From contig NZ_JAIZEO010000002.1 of assembly GCF_024189315.1 (NCBI RefSeq), forward strand, positions 496,001-560,000: a stretch of DNA of 64,000 nt, written 5' to 3'. Position numbers and translations under genes: made by a program. Below, one piece after another: positions 1 through 8,322 of the stretch. Below the pieces are notes generated by a model. It was not told the DNA's origin. It saw only the letters and a list, made by a program, of their open reading frames with translations, and searched no databases. The first letter of the stretch is position 1. Each line of letters starts with the position of its first letter. The stretch comes from Halobacillus sp. A5. Lineage in GTDB: Bacteria > Bacillota > Bacilli > Bacillales > Halobacillaceae.

Positions 1-53
1 AAAGTGGCTAAAAGGTCAAGGGCAGCATCAGTTGCCGTTACGCGTTCAACCAT
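1..53 (-). CDS. DUF779 domain protein, N-terminal fragment
   Basis: The window edge cuts this gene after 17 codons. The visible N-terminus, MVERVTATDAALDLLAT, matches the usual opening of DUF779 proteins, small proteins typically encoded directly beside aldehyde dehydrogenases. The ATG at 53 follows a strong GGAGGTG ribosome binding site. It lies downstream of the aldehyde dehydrogenase on the same strand, separated by about 200 bases, which supports the assignment. Its biochemical role is not established. Confidence 0.6.
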   Translation of the reverse strand, partial: MVERVTATDAALDLLAT

Positions 54-249
54 GAGTTTTTCACCTCCGGTTTTTATAGTGTATGACTAGGGTGTGAAGG
101 ATAGGGGAGTTTTAGTACGTATAACCTACCCTTATTTTTCCATCCGCAGGAGTCAGCGGTATAAGCAATCGGCGTGCATGAAGAAAGATCCCTTCACCAC
201 ACTGTCTTATTACCTAAGAATCTCATGCCGAACCGCCTATCTCTTTCGC
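54..249. other. intergenic spacer between aldehyde dehydrogenase and DUF779 gene
   Basis: About 200 bases separate two genes read on the minus strand. It contains the ribosome binding site of the DUF779 gene. I saw no convincing terminator or promoter. Open frames here on either strand look like shadows. Confidence 0.4.
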
Positions 250-1770
250 TTAAAAGAAGCCTAATTTCTGTGGGCTGTAGCTGACGAGCAGGTTTTTCGT
301 TTGCTGATAGTGGTCGAGCATCATTTTGTGGTTTTCGCGGCCAACGCCGGACATCTTGTATCCTCCAAAAGCGGCGTGTGCCGGGTAAGAGTGATAGCAG
401 TTCGTCCACACGCGGCCTGCTTCAATCCCCCGACCGAAGCGGTAGGCTGTATTCATATCACGCGTCCATACACCGGCACCGAGACCGTACAGGGTATCGT
501 TGGCAATGGCCATCGCTTCTTCATGATCTTTAAAGGTTGTAACAGAAAGAACTGGTCCGAAAATTTCTTCCTGGAAAACTCTCATATCGTTGGTTCCTTT
601 GAACATAGTAGGCTGAACATAATATCCGTCAGCAAAGTCACCGTCCATTTGATTCCGTTCTCCGCCAATTAAGCATTCGGCCCCTTCTTCTTTCCCGATA
701 TTTAAATAGGATAAGATTTTATCCAGCTGCTCTGAGGAAGCCTGGGCTCCCATCATTACTTCAGGGTCCAGCGGATTGCCGGTCTTAATGGCTTTTACGC
801 GCTCTAAGACTCGTTCCATGAACTTGTCATAGATGGATTCGTGAATAAGCGCACGGGAAGGGCAGGTACAGACTTCCCCTTGATTTAAAGCGAACATTAC
901 CATGCCTTCAATTGTTTTATCAAGGAAGTCATCGTCTTCGGCCATTACATCTTCGAAGAAAATGTTTGGTGATTTACCTCCAAGCTCGAGAGTGACAGGG
1001 ATGATATTTTGTGAAGCATACTGCATAATCATCCGACCAGTAGTCGTTTCTCCAGTAAAGGCAATTTTATTTATGCGCGGGTTTTGAGCAAGAGGTTTAC
1101 CGGCTTCTAATCCAAAGCCGTTTACTACGTTTAATACACCCGCAGGGAGTAAGTCTTCAATTATTTCAAGTAAGTACAGGATGGAAGCCGGCGTTTGTTC
1201 TGCCGGTTTTAATACGATAGCGTTTCCTGCAGCAAGGGCCGGTGCAATTTTCCACGTTGCCATGAGAATCGGGAAGTTCCATGGAATAATCTGCCCAACC
1301 ACGCCGAGAGGCTCTTTAAAGTGATAAGCCACGGTGTCGTTATCAATTTCTCCGATCGTTCCTTCCTCGGATCGAATGACGGAGGCGAAATAGCGGAAAT
1401 GGTCAATCGCTAATGGGATGTCTGCGTTCAGCGTTTCACGGACGGCTTTCCCGTTTTCCCATGTCTCTGCAACAGCCAGCTGTTCTAAGTTTTCCTCCAT
1501 ACGATCCGCAATCCGATTCAAGATCAGTGATCGATCAGTGACAGATGTTTTGCCCCAGGCATCTTTAACTTTATGGGCTGCATCAATAGCAAGTTCAATG
1601 TCTTCCTCTGTAGAGCGGGCTACTTGACAGAAATTTTTGCCTGTTACTGGTGAAACATTATCGAAGTACTGCCCTTTGACGGGGGCGGTCCATTTACCGT
1701 CAATAAAGTTGTCGTAGCGTTCCTTGAATTGTACAATGGATCCTTCTGAGTTTGGAAATGCGTAGACCAT
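250..1770 (-). CDS. NAD(P)-dependent aldehyde dehydrogenase (AldB/ExaC type)
   Basis: 506 residues, the normal length for the family, which oxidises aldehydes (often acetaldehyde) to carboxylic acids with NAD(P)+ in the cytoplasm. The nucleotide-binding stretch with [17 protein letters not shown] is present. The general-base Glu262 lies in LELGGKSPN, and the catalytic Cys301 lies in [11 protein letters not shown]; the GEVCTCPSR variant is typical of the AldB/ExaC subgroup. The ATG at 1770 follows a GGAGG-like site. A DUF779 gene lies downstream, a common pairing. A catabolite-responsive element lies just upstream, so CcpA control is likely. The exact aldehyde is not determined by sequence. 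Confidence 0.9.
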   Translation of the reverse strand: MVYAFPNSEGSIVQFKERYDNFIDGKWTAPVKGQYFDNVSPVTGKNFCQVARSTEEDIELAIDAAHKVKDAWGKTSVTDRSLILNRIADRMEENLEQLAVAETWENGKAVRETLNADIPLAIDHFRYFASVIRSEEGTIGEIDNDTVAYHFKEPLGVVGQIIPWNFPILMATWKIAPALAAGNAIVLKPAEQTPASILYLLEIIEDLLPAGVLNVVNGFGLEAGKPLAQNPRINKIAFTGETTTGRMIMQYASQNIIPVTLELGGKSPNIFFEDVMAEDDDFLDKTIEGMVMFALNQGEVCTCPSRALIHESIYDKFMERVLERVKAIKTGNPLDPEVMMGAQASSEQLDKILSYLNIGKEEGAECLIGGERNQMDGDFADGYYVQPTMFKGTNDMRVFQEEIFGPVLSVTTFKDHEEAMAIANDTLYGLGAGVWTRDMNTAYRFGRGIEAGRVWTNCYHSYPAHAAFGGYKMSGVGRENHKMMLDHYQQTKNLLVSYSPQKLGFF

Positions 1771-1802
1771 GAGTTAATTTCCTCCCAATTTATAGCTTTT
1801 AG

Positions 1803-1816
1803 TGCAAACGCTTACA
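1803..1816. promoter_or_regulatory. CcpA catabolite-responsive element (cre) upstream of aldehyde dehydrogenase
   Basis: The 14-mer TGCAAACGCTTACA differs from the cre consensus TGWNANCGNTNWCA at one position. It sits about 33 bases upstream of the aldehyde dehydrogenase start, so carbon catabolite control of that gene is inferred. Confidence 0.7.
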
Positions 1817-1971
1817 AAAATGCACAAAAAAAGCGATAAGCACTTATTTTGAAATTATCACTGTATCTGAATTTTGTCAATTATTAGATAATACTGGTGA
1901 TTAATCATCGATCAAATTTCTATTAAATTTGTTATAATAGAGTCATCTTTATGATAGGAAGGATAGGAATT

Positions 1972-2847
1972 ATGACAACTACCAACCGGATTATGCTTGT
2001 AGATGGGATGGCCCTTCTGTTTAGAGCTTTCTACGCTACAGCTATGAGCAATTATTATATGGTTAATAGTAAAGGAACCCCGACGAATGGTGTATATGGC
2101 ATGATGAAGCATTTATTTACGGCCATTGATACGTATCAGCCTACTCATGTGATTTGCTGCTGGGATATGGGGAGCAAGACATTCCGTAATGATTTATTTC
2201 CTGACTACAAAGCGAACCGCAGGAAGCCTCCTGAGGAACTCATTCCGCAATTTGATTTAGCAAAGGAAGTCGTTGAATCTCTTAATATCCCAAATGTGGG
2301 GACGGCAGGGTATGAAGCAGATGATTGTATGGGTACGCTCAGCCGAGTCTACAGCGAGAACTCTCACGTTTTTATTCTGACAGGTGATCAGGATATGCTG
2401 CAGCTGCTCAAGCCTAATATTTCAGTCGTTCTACTAAAAAAAGGCTATGGGAATTATGCTGAGTACCGGGAAGAAACGTTTTTTGAAGAAAAAGGAATCA
2501 CCCCTCAGCAGATGATTGATTTAAAAGCGTTAATGGGGGACAGCAGCGATAATTACCCGGGAGTCCGCGGCATTGGCGAAAAAACAGCTTTAAAGCTGCT
2601 TATTCAACATAAAACCATTGAGGGAATCCTTGAAAATCTTGAAGTGCTGACCAAAGGCCAGCGCTCAAAGATTGAACAGGATTTAGAGATGCTGCACCTT
2701 TCGAGAAAGCTTGCTGCGATTCATTGTGAAGCAGATGTAGAATGTTCACTGGAAGATGCCTTGTTTTTCATTGATGAAGCACGCATGGCAAGCAAATTTG
2801 ACGAATTAGAATTTAAAAACTGGCAGAAAAATATTATAGGGATGTAA
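1972..2847 (+). CDS. ypcP: 5'-3' exonuclease (YpcP/ExoR-like)
   Basis: 291 residues resembling the stand-alone 5' nuclease domain of DNA polymerase I, which trims flaps and RNA primers. The N-terminal LVDGMALLFRAFYA, the acidic cluster GYEADDCMGTL, LTGDQDMLQLL, and the helix-hairpin-helix region GDSSDNYPGVRGIGEKTALKLL are all characteristic and give the metal-binding aspartates. I chose the ATG at 1972 because AGGAAGG precedes it at good spacing; an in-frame ATG at 1951 has no ribosome binding site. A TATAAT at 1933-1938 is a likely -10. It converges on the downstream regulator and shares a terminator with it. Confidence 0.9.
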   Translation: MTTTNRIMLVDGMALLFRAFYATAMSNYYMVNSKGTPTNGVYGMMKHLFTAIDTYQPTHVICCWDMGSKTFRNDLFPDYKANRRKPPEELIPQFDLAKEVVESLNIPNVGTAGYEADDCMGTLSRVYSENSHVFILTGDQDMLQLLKPNISVVLLKKGYGNYAEYREETFFEEKGITPQQMIDLKALMGDSSDNYPGVRGIGEKTALKLLIQHKTIEGILENLEVLTKGQRSKIEQDLEMLHLSRKLAAIHCEADVECSLEDALFFIDEARMASKFDELEFKNWQKNIIGM

Positions 2848-2850
2848 TTA

Positions 2851-2888
2851 AAAAACGATCGGTCTGGCTGAGGACCGATCGTTTTTTT
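2851..2888. terminator. bidirectional intrinsic terminator
   Basis: A perfect 10-bp stem, ACGATCGGTC paired with GACCGATCGT around an 8-base loop, has A-tract and T-tract on opposite sides. It serves both convergent genes; the stop codon of the minus-strand regulator lies in its T-tract. Confidence 0.92.
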
Positions 2889-4158
2889 AAAATAGATCTT
2901 TAATTTGTGCAGACTTGTACTGATTTGCTTCAATAAAGAACATTGAGCTTTTTTTATACATTCTGCGCTCATAGTAGAGCTCCGCAAGAAATTCTAAATA
3001 GTTTTTATAATCATTGTACTCATTTAGAAGCAGCATATCAGGTATAATTTTCTTCTCAAGCTTCTTAATAAATGCGTCTTCCTGGGTTGTTTCATTGATT
3101 TTGTGTTTTAAGACATAAAATTTATGTTTATATTTAAGATCTTCACGTTCATCAGCTTCCTGTTCACCGCGTTTGAAATATTCCCAGCTTCCTTCTTCCT
3201 CCGCGGTATAAAAAGCAGTCTGAGCCAGCAAAAACAATGTACTGACGGTGGATAAACCTTCTTTCTCTTTAAGCTCCAATGCAGTTTCTAAGTGTTTCAT
3301 AGCAGATGAATATTTTTCCTGACTACTGTAAATGTAGCCTAAATTATGAAAAACCCGTCCTTCGTCTTCCAGACTCAAGTGCTCCTTTGATCCCTTTAAC
3401 AATTTCTGAAACAAACGTTCAGCTACATTATAGACACCTAAGAAATTATAATTAATGGCAAGCATCATATAACAATCAGTAATTTTGGAGTAAGTAAGAG
3501 ATTTTTGGTAGCCTTCTAAAGCTAAATTGGCGTAATAATTGGACTCAACATACATTCGGAGGCGTGTATAGGTGAGGGAAAAATGATAGAATAGTTCACT
3601 ATCATGATTCGGCAGCTTCTCCATCAATTCTTCAGCACATTGAAAATGATTAATAGCTTTCTTGTACTCTGAATTTAAGAAATGATGCAGACCGATTGTT
3701 TTATAATAGAGAAAGCGATATTCATTTGAGGATTGTGACAATACATCACGAAGTTCTTTGGCAATCTTTTTGGAAAGTGGTTTTTTAAATTTCGTCACTC
3801 TGAACCTGGAATCTACAACCTTGTATAAGTTGGCCAGTTCTATATTATGATTTTTCTGAAGCTTCCGGTGGCATCGTTTCTGAAGCTGGTCCATCAACGC
3901 AAAGTCTTTTAATTGAATAGTTTCATGCCAGTGGATGATCTCGTCATATATATCATCATCAAATTCTTCATTTAGATTTTCTAAACGAATATTTAACCTT
4001 TCACCTAACAGGCGGTAAATTTCATCACTTGCGTTCATAGTATTGTGTTCAATTTTACTAAGATAAGAAGCAGAGCAGATTCCGTCTGCCAGTTCTTCTA
4101 ATGTCATATCTTTAAATTTACGATGCTGCTTAATTAATTGCCCCTTCAACACGGTCAC
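2887..4158 (-). CDS. XRE HTH-TPR transcriptional regulator (RRNPP/NprR-like), orphan
   Basis: 423 residues: an N-terminal XRE helix-turn-helix (about residues 5-60, with LEELADGICSASYLSKIE) followed by tetratricopeptide-like helices to the C-terminus (for example GRVFHNLGYIYSSQEKYSSAMKHLETAL). This layout and length match RRNPP regulators such as NprR and PlcR, which are gated by imported peptides. It is clearly paralogous to the regulator at 19168-20451, but its stop codon lies in the terminator, so there is no downstream peptide gene. The start is uncertain: GTG 4158, GTG 4152 and TTG 4149 all lie close to a GAAGAGGTG site. A TATAAT-type -10 lies at 4197-4202. Targets are unknown. Confidence 0.8.
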   Translation of the reverse strand: MTVLKGQLIKQHRKFKDMTLEELADGICSASYLSKIEHNTMNASDEIYRLLGERLNIRLENLNEEFDDDIYDEIIHWHETIQLKDFALMDQLQKRCHRKLQKNHNIELANLYKVVDSRFRVTKFKKPLSKKIAKELRDVLSQSSNEYRFLYYKTIGLHHFLNSEYKKAINHFQCAEELMEKLPNHDSELFYHFSLTYTRLRMYVESNYYANLALEGYQKSLTYSKITDCYMMLAINYNFLGVYNVAERLFQKLLKGSKEHLSLEDEGRVFHNLGYIYSSQEKYSSAMKHLETALELKEKEGLSTVSTLFLLAQTAFYTAEEEGSWEYFKRGEQEADEREDLKYKHKFYVLKHKINETTQEDAFIKKLEKKIIPDMLLLNEYNDYKNYLEFLAELYYERRMYKKSSMFFIEANQYKSAQIKDLF

Positions 4159-4266
4159 CTCTTCATCAACAATAGCTTATCATAAGACTAAGGTATATTA
4201 TATCAAAGTATCTATAAATAGAATAATAAAATTGGGTAATTTTACATAATATTCTTGTGTAAAAGC

Positions 4267-4302
4267 AAGAGCAGTATGAGCCGTCCGGCTTATACTGCTC
4301 TT
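4267..4302 (-). terminator. intrinsic terminator of the NAD(P)-binding protein gene
   Basis: A 16-bp stem (AAGAGCAGTATGAGCC against GGCTTATACTGCTCTT, one G-U pair) with a 4-base loop lies just past the stop at 4313. On the minus strand it is followed by a modest T-rich stretch. Confidence 0.75.
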
Positions 4303-4312
4303 ACTTGAACAA

Positions 4313-4945
4313 TTATAAAGTTTTTAAAGCATCTTCGATCTGAGTATCACCGGAAATCATTTCAAACGTCTTGTGATAGGCATTTTGATATTGCATACAC
4401 GTGATCATCGTCTTGGCGACATCAGCGCGTGGTACTTCGCCACGCTCCACTTTTTCACCGACTTGAATTTTGTTAGTGCTTTCCTCATCTGTCAGCGCGC
4501 CGGGGCGGACAATAGTGTAGTCAAGCTCTGTCCCTCTTAGATAATCATCAGCTTCCCGTTTCATATCAAGATAGACTTTAAAGTTGCCTGAGGCTTCGCT
4601 TGAATCATCTGCGTTCATAGCGCTTAACATGACAAATTTTTTGATGCCGAGATTTTCGGTGTGTTTAATTAAGTTTATGGCTCCGTCACGGTCTACAGCC
4701 TCTGTCTGTTCAGGTCCTGTACTTGAACCTGAGCCTGCAGCGAATATAACGGCGTCCATCCCTTTAACCGTATGACCTACATCTTTAGTCAAATCAGCAA
4801 GCACAGGGATTCCTCCAAGCTGTTCGATCGCAGCTTTTTGTTCCTCTTTACGCACCATGCCGTATGGTTCGTGTCCATCGGCTTTTAAATATTGTATAAG
4901 TAAACGTCCAGTATTACCATTTGCTCCTGCTACCAGTACTTTCAT
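4313..4945 (-). CDS. NAD(P)-binding SDR-family protein (YhfK-like)
   Basis: 210 residues of an atypical short-chain dehydrogenase. The N-terminal MKVLVAGANGNTGRLL is the glycine-rich dinucleotide site. The segment GMDAVIFAAGSG and the TIVRPGALTDE motif fit the NmrA/YhfK-like group, whose members are often called NAD(P)H-binding or epimerase-like proteins. The canonical YxxxK active site is not obvious, so the catalysed reaction, if any, is unknown. The possible ribosome binding site, GAAGGGAG, lies rather far (about 13 bases) from the ATG at 4945. Confidence 0.8.
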   Translation of the reverse strand: MKVLVAGANGNTGRLLIQYLKADGHEPYGMVRKEEQKAAIEQLGGIPVLADLTKDVGHTVKGMDAVIFAAGSGSSTGPEQTEAVDRDGAINLIKHTENLGIKKFVMLSAMNADDSSEASGNFKVYLDMKREADDYLRGTELDYTIVRPGALTDEESTNKIQVGEKVERGEVPRADVAKTMITCMQYQNAYHKTFEMISGDTQIEDALKTL

Positions 4946-5012
4946 AACTCACAAAAACTCCCTTCAAAGTGTGATCTGCATCCACCTAATATGTATCCGA
5001 TTCATAATCATG

Positions 5013-5966
5013 TTAAACATTAGATAGAGAAGGGAAGCATAGTTCCTGGTAATTGCAGCGGGCGCATATACGCGGGTCCTCCTGCATGGAGAAATGCTCA
5101 ATCGGCTGCGGAATATTATTCTCAACGTCTATCAGCAACGTCTGCATTTGTTCCAGACTTATGCCGTATAAACGCTGGACGTTGATTAGGTCCTGCTCGG
5201 TTAATTGGTGTTCCGCGTGTGTTCCATCCAGCAAGTATTCATTACGAATCACAATATCGTCGAGTGACTCAATGTGATGCTTCTGCTGCAAGTATAATGC
5301 GTACATAGCAAGCTGACCTCGGTCTTCTTCAGAAGATTTACCCGTTTTCCAGTCCACAATGACCCATTTATTCTCTGTGAGGTCCTTGTAAAGCAAATCC
5401 ATTACGATAAAGATCTTTACCCCGTCCACAGTCATGTAACGAAATTTCTCAGATTCCAAGAAACGCATCTGCTGTTTATTAAGGACATCGGCAAATGAAC
5501 GACTGGCGAAAAAATTACTTACCGTCGTATGAAGACGTTCTGTGATTTTCTTAATCTTGTGATCTGGCAATTGGTTGGTTTGACTGTAATAGATTTCGTG
5601 CAGCATCGTGAAGTGTTTAGGCCGGTGCTGCCATAAGTGTTCCTTTTTTGTCGATTCAATAAAGCTTCGGTTCAGATGATGGCGGATTTCGTCTACGACT
5701 GCTTCTTCTCTCGGGATCTCCTGGTTATTAAGCACACGTTGAATGATTTGATAGATTAAATCGTGAACCACACTGCCGAAATGCATTTCTAAATTAGTGA
5801 TCTTCTTTAAACGGTATGCTTGTCGGGCGAGCGTATCAGCGTCATTGAGCCAGCCATTATGGGAAACGTAATAATCATACGCATATTTGCGCTTGCAGGT
5901 AAGCATCGTTTTATGTCTGGATAACGACCATGACATTTCAGGGTATTTTCTCACTTCAAATTTCAT
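5013..5966 (-). CDS. RecB-like PD-(D/E)XK nuclease with Cys cluster
   Basis: 317 residues. The nuclease fold is supported by the opening SWSLSRHKTMLTCKRKYAYDYY, a RecB/Cas4-like start. Asp190, Asp205-x-Lys207 (in VIVDWKTGKS) and Gln218/Tyr222 (in GQLAMYALYL) match the PD-(D/E)XK and QxxxY motifs. Cys24 with Cys301, Cys304 and Cys310 forms the one-plus-three pattern that holds an Fe-S cluster in AddB and Cas4. No CRISPR or cas gene is nearby. It lies 11 bases downstream of the alkyltransferase-like gene on the same strand, so the two probably form a DNA-repair operon. The substrate is unknown. Confidence 0.8.
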   Translation of the reverse strand: MKFEVRKYPEMSWSLSRHKTMLTCKRKYAYDYYVSHNGWLNDADTLARQAYRLKKITNLEMHFGSVVHDLIYQIIQRVLNNQEIPREEAVVDEIRHHLNRSFIESTKKEHLWQHRPKHFTMLHEIYYSQTNQLPDHKIKKITERLHTTVSNFFASRSFADVLNKQQMRFLESEKFRYMTVDGVKIFIVMDLLYKDLTENKWVIVDWKTGKSSEEDRGQLAMYALYLQQKHHIESLDDIVIRNEYLLDGTHAEHQLTEQDLINVQRLYGISLEQMQTLLIDVENNIPQPIEHFSMQEDPRICARCNYQELCFPSLSNV

Positions 5967-5977
5967 AAATCCTCACC

Positions 5978-6274
5978 TTACCAATGGAATACTTTCAAGT
6001 TGATGATGCGGTTGGTGACAGTTACTCCTTCACGTTCCAGCCGTAACTGCTGTTCTAATGCGGTCTCTTCATTTTTAATCGCGATCTCCCCTTTCGCATT
6101 CACTACACGATGCCAGGGGAGATTGTGTTTACGGCTCATCGAATGAAGAATACGGGCGACCTGTCTGGCTGCACGTGCATTTCCCGCCTCACGCGCTATG
6201 CTTCCATAAGTCATCACTTTTCCTTTAGGGATGGAGTGAATAATATGTACCGCCTTTTCGGTAAAAGAATTCAT
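5978..6274 (-). CDS. alkyltransferase-like (ATL) DNA-repair protein
   Basis: 98 residues covering only the DNA-binding domain of O6-alkylguanine transferases. The motif is PWHRVV, with Trp54 where a true methyltransferase has the catalytic Cys of PCHRV. ATL proteins cannot demethylate; in characterised members they bind O6-alkylguanine, flip the base and direct nucleotide excision repair to it. Tyr23 and the NARAARQV helix are conserved. The start at 6274 is chosen because AAGGAG lies 7 bases upstream; the longer in-frame version to 6340 has no such signal. It is probably co-transcribed with the RecB-like nuclease. Confidence 0.85.
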   Translation of the reverse strand: MNSFTEKAVHIIHSIPKGKVMTYGSIAREAGNARAARQVARILHSMSRKHNLPWHRVVNAKGEIAIKNEETALEQQLRLEREGVTVTNRIINLKVFHW

Positions 6275-6370
6275 AGAAAAACTCCTTGTCCGTCCGTTCA
6301 CATCAATAGCCGAACCATAACAAAATTTGGTACAATTCATCTAAACAATAATTAGAACGGAGATCTAAGT

Positions 6371-7171
6371 ATGAGTATACCACGAGCCTTGACTATTGCC
6401 GGGTCGGCTGCGCAGGGAAGTGCAGGAATTCAGGCAGATCTAAAAACCTTCCAGGAATTAGACGTATACGGTATGTGTGCCGTCACAGCTATTGTAGCTA
6501 ATAATTCAACAACGGAACAAGGAATATTCACTCATCCCCTTCAAGCTGTAGAAGCACAGATTCATGCTTCTTTCGAGCACGTAGGTCCTCAGGCCCTAAA
6601 AACAGGTATGCTGTTTACAGAAGAAATTATCAACAGCACAAGTGAGCTGATCTCTTATTATGGAATAAAAAATGTAGTAGTCGACCCCGTTATGATCGGA
6701 AAAATGGGATCGCAGCTGCTCTTAGACGAGGCGGTAGAAGCGCTCTCGAAACACCTGCTGCCGACGGCGGCCATTATCACACCCAATCTGGAGGAAGCGG
6801 CACGGCTGCTGAATATCTCCACCCCCGATTCTCCTGAAGCGATGGAGCAGGCCGCCCGTGAACTTTACCACGTCGGCGCGCAATATGTACTGATAAAAGG
6901 AGGGTCATTACAGGATTATCCAGCAATTGATATCCTCTACAATGGAGAAGAAATGACTTATCTGCAATCCGAACGGGTAGCCACGATTCATACAAGTGGT
7001 GCCGGCTGCACGTATTCTGCAGCGATCACTGCAGAGCTTGCAAAAGGGAAGTCAGTCGAAGAATCAGTAAGGAAAGCAAAGATATTTGTAACTAAAGCCA
7101 TTGAACACGCTCTCTCTTTTAATCGTGGAATTGGTTCAACCAACCATGCAGCTTATCGAAAATATAAGTAG
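6371..7171 (+). CDS. pdxK: pyridoxal/hydroxymethylpyrimidine kinase (PdxK/ThiD family)
   Basis: 266 residues of the ribokinase-like ThiD/PdxK family, phosphorylating pyridoxal or hydroxymethylpyrimidine with ATP. AGIQADLKTFQEL, KTGML, VVDPVMIGK and TPNLEEAARLL are family motifs. Cys213 in GAGCTYSAAIT is the lid cysteine and lies in the anion-hole region of the PdxK/ThiD2 branch. The first motif reads GSAAQGSAGIQ instead of the usual GSDSSGGAGIQ, so the substrate-side residues diverge. It is divergent from the ATL gene and precedes an S51-like peptidase by 14 bases. Whether vitamin B6 or thiamine is served cannot be settled from sequence alone. Confidence 0.75.
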   Translation: MSIPRALTIAGSAAQGSAGIQADLKTFQELDVYGMCAVTAIVANNSTTEQGIFTHPLQAVEAQIHASFEHVGPQALKTGMLFTEEIINSTSELISYYGIKNVVVDPVMIGKMGSQLLLDEAVEALSKHLLPTAAIITPNLEEAARLLNISTPDSPEAMEQAARELYHVGAQYVLIKGGSLQDYPAIDILYNGEEMTYLQSERVATIHTSGAGCTYSAAITAELAKGKSVEESVRKAKIFVTKAIEHALSFNRGIGSTNHAAYRKYK

Positions 7172-7185
7172 AAGGAGGGAAGATC

Positions 7186-7851
7186 ATGGGGAAGCATTTG
7201 TTTTTAATGGGAGGCGGTCCTCCGATGCCTGGGGAGCTTGCGAAAATCTTTGCGGGTTTAGCGGGTGAAGGCACGGTGGTTTTATTGTATATCCCGAGAA
7301 AAGGAATGAGAATTGAGGAGTACTCTTCTGTTTATACCGCCCCGGTCTCTTCACAGTCTACTCACGTGCAGTTTTCTTTTGTTTCGATTAAAGAGAGTTA
7401 TCCTTCAAGTGAGCTTAATCAGCTTAGGAAGGCAGACGGAATAATGATCGGTGGCGGAGACACAGTGAGATATCAGCAGGGCATCGTTCAAACCGAGGCA
7501 GCTTCGATCATAAGGGATTTATATGCAAAAGGTGTACCGGTTGCCGGTTTTTCTGCAGGAGCTCTGATTGCACCGGAAACATGTGTAATATCGCCAAAGG
7601 ATACTAAAGAAGGTGGGCCCTTATATAAAGGCGGCTTAGGACTTGTCAAAGATGTTGTTGTAGCTGCACATTATTTAAGCTGGAAGGAAGAAGATCATTT
7701 AAAACAAGCTGTTCATAAGGCTGGAGTTGATGCGGGCTACGGTATAGCTGATCAATCAGGTATTTATTTAACGGAGCAGGGGATGACCGCCGTTGAAGGC
7801 TATGTCTATGTGGAAAGGTCTTATTCTTCATTTATGCAGGGAAAAGGATGA
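7186..7851 (+). CDS. peptidase S51-like / class I amidotransferase-like hydrolase
   Basis: 221 residues with the fold of dipeptidase E and cyanophycinase. The nucleophile elbow is GFSAGALIAP with Ser123, preceded by MIGGGDTVRYQQG. This group hydrolyses Asp- or isoAsp-containing peptides in known members; the substrate here is unknown. A GAAGGAGGG site lies upstream of the ATG. It is spaced 14 bases from pdxK and overlaps or abuts the next gene, so the three genes are likely one operon. No signal peptide is visible, so it is cytoplasmic. Confidence 0.75.
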   Translation: MGKHLFLMGGGPPMPGELAKIFAGLAGEGTVVLLYIPRKGMRIEEYSSVYTAPVSSQSTHVQFSFVSIKESYPSSELNQLRKADGIMIGGGDTVRYQQGIVQTEAASIIRDLYAKGVPVAGFSAGALIAPETCVISPKDTKEGGPLYKGGLGLVKDVVVAAHYLSWKEEDHLKQAVHKAGVDAGYGIADQSGIYLTEQGMTAVEGYVYVERSYSSFMQGKG

Positions 7852-7856
7852 CAGTT

Positions 7857-8297
7857 ATGTCCAAGAAGAAACCTTTTAATGAATTAGATTCGAAAACAAA
7901 ATTAATGGTGATTACCAGCTTGACGTTTTTAGTATTGTTAGGATTATTTTTCCTGCTCGGCGTCTTCTTCTTAGGTATGGTAGGTCTGTTTCAACTGTTA
8001 GGAGTCGATTACGAATCAAATCGTTCTCTTGTATGGTTTGGAATGATGGTGTTTGCGATTGGTTTTATATTTGAAGCATTGGCTAAGCTTATTAAAGCAG
8101 TAAAAGTGAAAAGAGCAGGACTTCAATTTATAATTGGAATCGACCTATTATTTACATGGGTGTCAGTTTATATCGTGGATGAATTAATTGCGGGTGTAAC
8201 AATGCACTTCTGGTCTCAATGGATCTTTGCTTTGTTATTAGTCGCTGTGGATTACGCGTTTGATGATCGGAAAATAAGAAAAGAAAAACTCGCTTAG
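7857..8297 (+). CDS. small integral membrane protein, possibly YrvL-like
   Basis: About 146 residues with four hydrophobic segments (near residues 17-45, 60-80, 90-110 and 118-135) and a basic C-terminus. The pattern FFLGMVGLFQLLGVDYES followed by LVWFGMMVFAIGF resembles the YrvL family, whose B. subtilis member restrains the SigO-RsoA sigma factor; that likeness is from memory and weak. The ATG at 7857 is preferred because AAAAGGA lies 8 bases upstream; an ATG at 7848 overlaps the previous stop. It ends in an intrinsic terminator. Confidence 0.6.
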   Translation: MSKKKPFNELDSKTKLMVITSLTFLVLLGLFFLLGVFFLGMVGLFQLLGVDYESNRSLVWFGMMVFAIGFIFEALAKLIKAVKVKRAGLQFIIGIDLLFTWVSVYIVDELIAGVTMHFWSQWIFALLLVAVDYAFDDRKIRKEKLA

Positions 8298-8322
8298 ATC
8301 ACTGGTCTAAGCGAGTTTTTTC
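8284..8322 (+). terminator. intrinsic terminator of the pdxK operon
   Basis: A stem of AAAAACTCGCTTAGA with TCTAAGCGAGTTTTT around a 7-base loop, overlapping the last codon of the membrane protein gene. Nearly the same hairpin is repeated at 8616-8652, on the other side of a repeat element. Confidence 0.9.

Noticed and set aside
194-409. 71-residue minus-strand frame overlapping the aldehyde dehydrogenase end
   Set aside because: Out-of-frame shadow of a strongly supported gene, with no ribosome binding site.
5013-5966. Cas4 as part of a CRISPR-Cas system
   Set aside because: The nuclease is Cas4/RecB-like but there is no CRISPR array or other cas gene in the window; the neighbours are repair genes.
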